From assembly GCA_019671135.1 (NCBI GenBank), contig JAHRHY010000007.1, positions 2,356,001 to 2,420,000 of the forward strand: a DNA stretch of 64,000 nt. Reading direction: 5' to 3'. The notes under the pieces were generated by a model. That model was not told where the DNA came from, searched no databases, and was given only the letters and a program-made list of their open reading frames with translations. Source of the DNA: Linnemannia hyalina (lineage: Eukaryota; Mortierellomycota; Mortierellomycetes; Mortierellales; Mortierellaceae). Positions 57,164 through 64,000 of the stretch are shown piece after piece. Each line of letters begins with the position of its first letter. The stretch's first letter is position 1. The translations under genes and the position numbers were made by a program.

Positions 57164-58003
57164 CTTATGCATCAATGGAACTTGTGGTACGTATGTGCTT
57201 GTTGTGACCTTATTTAACCATTGCAACCTCTCAATTTGCATAGAATATTCATATGTCACAGGCGCATTTGGACTGGGCCCTCAAACAAAAAAAAAGGAGC
57301 ATGTCTTCTTCGCGAACTTCGTCATTCACTTCGAGTTTTCTGACCGAGATTCCGCGATCGCATCCTTCAAGACCCTTTTACAATCTTCAAGAATCCCACT
57401 GAAGCGTCGTCAAGTTTTGAATGACGAATTCGACAATTTCCGGAAACACCATGAGGAGCAATTCTGGACGACGCGTGCGCTGAAACTCAACTCAAAGAAG
57501 AGTGCGCAGAGGCTCGCATGTGTGGCACAGGATACAGCGGTCGATGAGGCATCAGCAGCATATGGTAATAGAAGATACCGACGCATGTAATTGCCAGTTG
57601 CACAACCGTCTTGTTCTTATTAAATGATCTTCTTCATATTCTTATAGTTCATAGGAGAAATGATATTGCAGCAAGCGGCCTAACTGATTCACAGCGCGCT
57701 GAAAGCATTGGTATGATAGAGGTTTTGTCAAACCGGACATGAACTCTCTTTTATGTCCTTTACTTATCAACACCACTGACAATGTCTTTAAATTATTTGT
57801 TGGCTCACAGGAGACATACCCGATCCTTCCTTGCTGCCAGTCGAATCTAATGCTGATGCAGGACCCGAAGTTGCAGCTGTTGGAGAGAGTGCCCATGGTT
57901 AGTAAACTTCTGTTTTACTTGTAATTATTTCATTAGCTTTTTCCGTCTTTCTCTGAGAAAACAATAAAAATTAATCACGAAATGCCAGGGTACTGGTGCA
58001 CAC
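57121..58003 (+). pseudogene. 5' part of a fragmented multi-exon gene (segment A)
   Basis: Exon-like pieces with good splice signals: 57121-57186 (MAYAGKAPLAPLFDTYASME; donor GTACGT), 57244-57564, 57648-57710, 57811-57897 and a short one at about 57988-58003 (donor GTAAGT). The second exon needs a frame change at the A-run near 57285-57294 to join AHLDWALKQKK to FEFSDRDSAIASFKTLLQSS and EEQFWTTRALKLNS. I do not recognise the family. The minus-strand segment B follows immediately, with no clear + strand continuation. Confidence 0.5.
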
Positions 58004-58034
58004 ATGTAAGTTAAAATAGCGTCCAACAACTTAC

Positions 58035-58694
58035 CAGTTCAAGAGGCACTCATGTACAAGTTGGGACTCGATGTGCCGTGGACGCTTGTCAAGCAGATCC
58101 TGGAGGTCTTTAAGCGTTTCCACGCGTTCGAATTCATCCATATAATCTGGCGCCTCCTTGGAATACGGTGACCCATCCGGGAGATTGTCGCAGATTTCGA
58201 TCCAGTCTTTCTTTGAGAACAGCTGCCGTGTAATCTTGTCACTCAAATCGACCATGAACGAATGAATAGGACTTTGTAGAGCAAATTTAGTCATCTGTTC
58301 CTTTGTTTAAACAGAAAAAAACATCGAGAAAGGAAAATAAACATACTGTAAGTCCTTCATCTGCTTTCCAGCCTCGAACAGAATGTCTTCGACTACCGTT
58401 CCAGATTCCAATGTCCACTTCTCCCTAGGCTAGAGTAACGGCGCTGAAGTGACTTCCTCCTATCGTCGGTAAACTGTTTACGAGTAGTCAGTTATTCAGT
58501 TAGTCAGTTAGCAGTTGAGCGAACCCCAAAGAAAATTGCAACACATTGCATCTTACTTGTGTACTGCCCTTCCGTTTCTTTGTACGAGGTGATTGCTCTG
58601 CGTTCGAGTTCTGAGCATCACGTTCATTGTCAGGGCCAATGTCATCGTCGTAGGCATCGTCATAAAAACCACGTTTCGACTCTGTCGGTCCCAT
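58035..58694 (-). pseudogene. Middle part of a fragmented multi-exon gene, on the opposite strand (segment B)
   Basis: Minus-strand exon-like pieces: 58557-58694 (GFYDDAYDDDIGPDNERDAQ, then the basic TKKRKGSTQ; donor GTAAGA), 58347-58429 (KWTLESGTVVEDILFEAGKQ; donor GTATGT) and 58035-58294 (FALQSPIHSFMVDLSDKITR ... RHIESQLVHECLLNW; donor GTAAGT). The phase between the last two does not close, suggesting decay. It has no convincing beginning or end of its own. Confidence 0.5.
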
Positions 58695-58731
58695 AGTAGA
58701 ATATGGGAGAGAAATAGGGGAAAGATAACAG

Positions 58732-59680
58732 CATTAGATATGATCATGAAAGCAGCAAGGCTTTATCTGTATGAAACAAATGATCCCTCGCCGTTCAATG
58801 TTGCAGATAGCTTATCGGAGAGTTGGTGGCTGAAGTCTGCGTGGGGTGTGTGCACCAACTTAGCAAAAGGAGTGCCAGGATGTTTTATAATACCAGGGGA
58901 AGTAACCGGTCATGATTCATCCGCAAGAAGAAACGATGAGCGGGAGACAACGTGCGGGAACGAGAGGAAAAGAATGGGGACCCGGGCCGATCTGGTATGG
59001 AGGACTGTTACATCACCGGAGACTGACTGGGCGATAGCGGAGGCTGCAAAGGTCTGGTGTCCTCAGGGTAACAAATACATCTCGGAGAGCAAGTTCAAGC
59101 TACCAAGACAGCTCCATGATGTTTTGATTGGTCGAACGATGGAAGTTGGAGGGGCGAACGAATTTCGAGATGTCATGGTCTCAGGCTTGATCATTGGAGG
59201 TATTGCAGTTCTTTTATGTCTTTTCATTGTCGTTGAAACCTATAAAGTATATGATCCAAGTTCTAACAGATGCTTTTTATGGAATTGTAGGACCATGCCT
59301 CCAGCGTATTGGTCTTTGTTGGGGAGCGGCTGGTGACAACGTCACTAGGATAATCAAGATGGATGCGACTAGACTGGACGCAAGGGTCAGTTACTTGTCA
59401 ACCTCTTTACTGGCCATTCACGAGCTGCTTTGTTTCAGGGTATGTTGAGGTCGTTTGTTTTTTTTGAATGTGCCAAGACTTCAACTCGCGATTGATTGTG
59501 GTATTCTTATTCTGTTTGTTTGAATGCACAAAGGCTTCAACGATTCAATTGATATCTCTGTACGGGCTGGCTGCCAAACGTCATGCAAAGCAAAGAAAAC
59601 GGGACCGATACAGGAGTTTGGCTGGTGCTTTATTAGAGCCGAGAGTCTCAAGGCTAAGCCTTCTTCAATCTTCACCGTAA
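58732..59680 (+). pseudogene. 3' part of a fragmented multi-exon gene (segment C)
   Basis: Three + strand exons close in phase to a stop: 58732-59199 (ARLYLYETNDPSPFNVADSL ... DWAIAEAAKVWCPQGNKYIS ... FKLPRQLHDVLIGRTMEVGG), 59291-59439 (LCWGAAGDNVTRIIKMDATR) and 59534-59680 (basic AAKRHAKQRKRDRYR tail, stop TAA). The start is an acceptor (AACAG at 58731), not an ATG, so this is the end of a gene whose earlier exons are elsewhere. Family not recognised; it could be a lineage-specific multicopy gene. Confidence 0.5.
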
Positions 59681-60343
59681 TACCACAATAGCGATCTCAG
59701 TCTCAAGCGCAAACAAATAAAGCGACAACTCAAGAACTGGAATCAAAGTCAAGCCCATTCAGTTTTTAATCCGCAATTCACCACGAGGCATCCCCGTAAG
59801 GGTGCATGAATAGAGAGAGAGAGAGAGAGAGAGAGAGAAGTGGTGATGTATAAGCAAGTGGATAAGGGTGGGTAAGGGATGCATAATCGCGGTTGGGGGA
59901 GGATTTCATCATCACATGTCTTACGCTTGAGAAGAATACATTGTTGCAATTAGTGCAGTGAGCAAACTAGAAAGGTTGCCCGTGGGCGACGCCACGGGTG
60001 CCGGGAGTTGTTGTAAGGCTTTGTGGTGTTTATTAGGGGATGAGGGGTTGAAGAAGAAGCTCGTTTGAAGATAATAGGGTACCTATTGCCGATCTTGTGG
60101 AATTTTTCAGAATACTGTAGTGTGACTGAGAACTTTTACTGCCTGTGGCCAATGGGATGCTTGGGATGTAGAGTTCACATTGCTGATCCGTAGCCCCGCT
60201 ACTCGTACCTGACGGGTTACCATAAAGAACAATATCCCTGGGCCCAGCAGGGCCAAGCTGACTCCGCTTGTAAGATAGTCGTCTTGATAGCTGAGGAACC
60301 GTCGCGCTGGCATTGCTCACTCGCAGTACCCTGCGCTTGCTGT
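59681..60343. other. Intergenic region with GA microsatellite and a GC-rich hairpin
   Basis: GA run at about 59813-59838. A 7-bp stem, CCCGTGG at 59979-59985 with CCACGGG at 59992-59998, has a 6-base loop. Minus-strand frames between 60033 and 60450 look like out-of-frame continuation of the Gln-rich locus. Confidence 0.5.
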
Positions 60344-61400
60344 TCATGGTCTTGAGTGTGGGAAATACTGTAATCGTTGTTGGGGTTGGACATCCGCCCG
60401 AGAAGGATCGTGAGACAGAGTCTGTGCCTGCATTTGTACTTGAGAACGACATTCCGACTCTGTCTGCGGCTCCGGTAGGTGGTGTTGTATGAGCGGCAGT
60501 TGCGGAAGGAAGGGCTGCTGTTGTTGACGATGTTCATTTTGTTGAAGTTGTTGATGGTGTTGAAGTTGCTGTTCGAGGGGTTGAATTTGAAGCTGTAGCT
60601 GTGGTTGCTGTTGGAGTGTGAGTTGATTTTGTGAACGCTGTCGCAAAGGTGATGGGAGTTGTTGCTGTTGTTGCTGGTTATCCAATAATGGAGGAGGGGT
60701 GTTAGAGTATTCCTGAGTGTCAACTTTACTCAAAAATTCATCCTGAATCCTCATGCCTACTTCGAACAAACTTCTGGTGCGCTCCTCTCGTACTGCCAAA
60801 CCTCTCATCACTCCGGCCACGACCCCCCTCCAGTTGACCAAAGCGGATGGCCACGACTCCCTCCAGTTGACCAAAGCGGGTCTCCATCGTTCCCTGCAGC
60901 ATGTGAGACAGCTGATCGATCTTGGTTCCAACAGTGTTGATGCCCGCCGTGAGGGTTGGTCCATCGGTAACAACGTCGGTGCGGATTATGCTCGCCTGGA
61001 GCCGAGAGTCCTCAATGGCTTTCAGAAGTTGACTTTGGAAAGCCAGAAATCCCTGCGACGAGAAAACAGGCAAGGAAAGAAGACTATTCTGCATCGTCTC
61101 GCCTTTGCAGTTTGGTCTCAAGTACAACGCCGCATCCTAAAGGATCACCCTACGCATATGAACAAGTAGTGTGCGTGGTGGTGGTGTAGCTGTTACTGGC
61201 TGCGGACTCGGGCAATACGCGTTCCCCATAGATGTCGGCGTCAGTGACCGCGTTTGGATCCTCCTCGTTCATCAACCGTCTGCATGTTTCTCGCCAGTAG
61301 GGTTCCGATCGATCTCCGTCGTTGTTAAATGCATCCTCGATCCAAGGAAAGATTGCGATAAAATAAGGTTTAGACTCACTTTGTAAGTAACGAGACAAGA
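60344..61400 (-). pseudogene. Glutamine-rich locus of unknown family, frameshifted
   Basis: Minus-strand coding-like pieces: about 61150-61400 (PWIEDAFNNDGDRSEPYWRE), about 60830-61127 (GINTVGTKIDQLSHMLQGTM with repeated RFGQLEG units) and 60344-60830 (VREERTRSLFEVGMRIQDEF followed by a Gln-rich stretch to the stop). The last two are in different frames that join at a run of six C (plus strand) near 60825-60832. A possible intron lies between the first two. No ATG starts the first piece, which abuts the retroelement flank. Could be a disrupted host gene or a non-autonomous element. Confidence 0.45.
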
Positions 61401-61418
61401 AGAAGGTTGTATTAGGGC

Positions 61419-61453
61419 CCACCAGGAACGATCTCTTATGTCGTTCCTGGTGG
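61419..61453. repeat. Perfect 13-bp inverted repeat (hairpin)
   Basis: CCACCAGGAACGA at 61419-61431 and its exact reverse complement at 61441-61453, loop of 9 bases. It lies in the probable 3' flank/LTR side of the chromovirus. Confidence 0.9.
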
Positions 61454-61850
61454 CTTAGTTCTAGCTAGTTCATGTCTTCATCTATCTATGATCCACAAGG
61501 CAAATACGCAACAACTCCCTCCTAAGGGAAGGCTGAAAGCCGCCCTGAGAAGAAAGGAACGCGTGTGTGCTTTGTGGTGTGTGGTGTTTGGGAAAAAAAG
61601 AAAACCCAAAGGAAAATAAAAATAAAAAAGAAAATAAAAATACACTGATCTGCAAAGGAAAACAAAAGAAACCTTGTCAGTCGTGTTGAGGGTCAATAAA
61701 CCTCTCATGACATATAGTACATATCACTCGAGGCAAAAAAGCAAAATCCTCGTGAGGGGAAACCCAAAGGGAAAACCTCATGCGTGATTATAAGGGGAAA
61801 GCTGAAAAAAACCCCTTCTCTCCATTCACTCCATCTTGTGGTGATGAGGA
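61454..61850. other. 3' non-coding part of the chromovirus, possible LTR
   Basis: Follows the pol stop in element sense. A purine tract (minus strand GGAGAGAAGGGG, about 61812-61823) could be the polypurine primer, and A/T-rich DNA follows. TG/CA LTR ends could not be fixed, and the second LTR lies outside the window. Confidence 0.4.
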
Positions 61851-64000
61851 TTACTTTCGACCACGCTTGCGCGTGCGAGTAGTCCTTTTCTCCGTGCTAC
61901 TCTTTTCGACAGTCTCCTTAATTAAGCGCTTGCGTTTGCGGGGTTCTGATTGCACTGCTATCTGTGCACTATCATTTGGGCTGCCATGCTTGCGCGTGCC
62001 CCCACTTATCTCATCACTGATCGTATCATTCATTGGCTTATCTTTCGATCGATCTTTAGCCTTCCGTTGCTTTGAAGCTGACTCCTGCTCTTCGCTCCTT
62101 GACTCATGTGTCTTCAACGTTTGACGAGGCTGCGGTAGAGATTGTGTAATTGGTTGATCGCGGGTCTTCCAATAGTCTGTGATACACTTTCTCTCAACAA
62201 AGTTCTTTTGAGGCTCCCAAGTTCGTTCCTTGTATCCTTTCCAACTTACGTAGTACTCTACTCCCTCCCCAGGAACATCCCTATGGTCGAGAATTTTTTC
62301 CACTTCGTAAGTTTCTGTTTCCTCAAAGTCGTCCAGTACCAGCTTTAGCTGTGATGGTGCGAAATTGCGCCCCAGTAATTCTCCTGTCCCATCTTTGAGA
62401 GCATAAGAACCACCAGTGGTGCGGCGGACAACAGTGTAGGGGCCCTCGTAACGAGGCGATAGCTTGTCACCCCTAATAGGATCCAAAGACATTACTTTTG
62501 CTCCATCTGGGAACTCAATGTGCAGTACCGTTCTGTTAAAACGCTCAATCATTCGCTGTTGAGTGTCACGTGTCTTGGTTTGAATTGCTGGGAAAACAAC
62601 CTTGGTCATGTATTCAAGGCGTTCTAAGAGCACTTCATGAGAAGGAATAACACCCTTTTCATCCGAGAGATTACTCAGTCCATTAAATCGCCTTGCAAAA
62701 AACAAAGAAAAAGGCGAAGAGTTGTGAAGAGCCACAATTCTCGTGTTCATGGCCAGCTGTGCCATAGGAACATGTAATGCCCAACTTTGTTTCTGGTCGT
62801 CGATTTCTTTTCTGATAATGCTACACGCCGTTTTGACGTGGTTCTCGGCAACACCATTGCCTCTGGGGTGATAAGGAGTGACCAACCGATGGTCCACACC
62901 TAAATTAGTAGTCATTACTTTAATTGCCCCATTGACAAATTCTCTGCCGTTGTCAGATTGTAGAATGGCGGGAAAACCGATCAAAGTAAATGTTTTGAAC
63001 AACACCTTTGCGACGGTGAGTGCCTCCTTGTTCGGTATAGGTTCAAGGAACACAAATCTTGTACAAACATCGACTAAGATGAGAAGGAATCGATTACCTC
63101 CGCTATCCACAGGAAAAGGTCCGGCTAGATCAACAGCCATGTGTTCTCCTGGTAACTGAGCATGAACGGCCTTCATTGGGTGGTACCCTTTGCGAGCGAT
63201 ATTGTTTCGCTGGCATTGTTGGCAACGTTGAACGAACTCCAAACAATCCTTGGCTAGATTAGGCCAGGTCTTGTCCACTCCGTGAATGTGTTTTACCATG
63301 GCATTGGTCCCAAAGTGACCAAGTGCATGGGTGTCGGCTAGGATAGTTCTCCTTTCAGAGACCTTCACTGTTTGACGAGGAGTAGTTGAATCCTGGATCA
63401 AATGCATGTATCCATAAATCTTTGTCGGCGCTGAACCTTCTGTTCTTCCCGTCCACAACTCCGGCGGGAACTGGCGAGACAAAGCGTCTGGAAGCACATT
63501 AAGCACGCCAGGGCGATAAACAACCTTGAACGTGTATGACCAGATCAACTCCTGCCATCCGGTGAGCATTGAGTTCAAGTCCTTTTGCGTATGCATGTAG
63601 GTGAGAGCTCGATGATCCGTGAAGAGCGTGAAATGGTTGCCCCACAAATAATAATGTAGCTTCTTGAGGGCGAACACAATCCCGAGTAGCTCCTTTTGAG
63701 TAGCCGAATATCTCCTTTCCCGATCCTGTAACGATCGCGCTACAAAAGATATATATTTAATATTCTCAGGTTCACCTTCGCCTCCCGGTAACTGATACAG
63801 AACCGCTCCGACACCAACATTTGATGCATCTGTGGCAACATAAAAGGGTAGGCCGAAATCCGGAAAAGAAAGTACTGGAGCTTGTGTGAGAATATTCTTT
63901 AATGAATTGAAGCACCGTAATTGAATGTCGTTTAATACGAAGGATCCAGGTACATTGCGTAGCGCGTCCAGCGGTGCCGCAACAGTGCTGATAAGAGGCA
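61851..64000 (-). mobile_element. Ty3/gypsy chromovirus pol (RNase H, integrase, chromodomain), partial
   Basis: Open frame from the window edge (64000) to the stop at 61851, over 710 residues without interruption. In order: RNase H with YVATDASNVGVGAVLYQ, TQKELLGIVFALKK and LFTDHRAL; the end motif VLNVLPDALSRQF; an integrase HHCC finger (HALGHFGTNAMVKHIHG ... CQQCQRN); the integrase DDE core (VDLAGPFPVDSGGN, ILQSDNGREFVNGA, GNGVAENHVK); and a chromodomain (YEVEKILDHRDV ... YYVSWKGYKERTWEP). The tail is basic (RTRKRGRK). The chromodomain defines the chromovirus clade, which often targets histone-marked chromatin. The reverse transcriptase, protease and gag lie beyond the window. No stop or frameshift is seen, so the element may be intact. 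Confidence 0.95.

Noticed and set aside
1..64000. CRISPR arrays, rRNA genes, tRNA genes, bacterial-type operons
   Set aside because: No repeat-spacer array, no recognisable rRNA, and no convincing tRNA cloverleaf was seen by eye; a tRNAscan-SE run would be decisive for tRNAs.

Overview
This is nuclear DNA of a filamentous fungus, most likely an early-diverging Mucoromycota lineage such as Mortierellaceae. Genes have many short introns with GTAAGT/GTATGT donors and YAG acceptors. Pyrimidine-rich leaders and CT microsatellites sit before start codons. There is a tandem F-box/leucine-rich family, glutamine-rich regulators, a chromodomain Ty3/gypsy element and a PIF/Harbinger DNA transposon. The lineage assignment is inference from gene content; there is no rRNA or marker gene here. 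Exon models were built by hand from splice signals and reading-frame phase, and phases close for every multi-exon gene reported as intact.

Layout. 1-2.5 kb: QRI7/OSGEPL1-type mitochondrial tRNA t6A enzyme (+). 4-10.9 kb: three tandem F-box/leucine-rich paralogues (+), the first a decayed 5'-truncated pseudogene. 11-15.7 kb: a 12-exon HID1 gene (-), divergent from an FCF2 rRNA-processing gene (+, 16.2-17.4 kb); the shared promoter carries two CACGTG palindromes. 19.2-23 kb: a 1016-residue coiled-coil protein (+). 24.06-26.65 kb: a PIF/Harbinger element with DDE transposase, Myb/SANT-like partner and terminal inverted repeats, lying directly before the start codon of an MFS sugar transporter (26.7-28.5 kb, +). 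28.7-29.5 kb: complex I subunit NDUFA8 (-). 30.1-31.5 kb: RNA polymerase III subunit RPC6/RPC34 (-). 32.6-38.8 kb: a 1939-residue multi-pass membrane protein of unknown family (-). 39.4-48.7 kb: a 2950-residue protein with DLF/DLL-type repeats and a long coiled coil (-). 50.2-54.3 kb: a LIM-domain-binding (LDB/PtaB/Adn1-like) regulator with a very large polyglutamine region (+).

From about 54.9 kb to the end the window is repeat-rich: an RNase H fragment and a gag fragment of Ty3/gypsy elements in opposite orientations, a 184-bp tandem duplication, a fragmented multi-exon gene whose middle part is on the opposite strand to its ends, a frameshifted glutamine-rich locus, and finally an open pol ORF (RNase H, integrase, chromodomain) of a chromovirus running off the window end.

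The left 54 kb is mainly housekeeping genes (mitochondrial tRNA modification, ribosome biogenesis, Pol III, respiration, Golgi/secretory trafficking) with no operon-like logic. The most unusual signals are the Harbinger insertion that separates a transporter from its leader, the strand-scrambled gene at 57-59.7 kb, and the two very large uncharacterised proteins.
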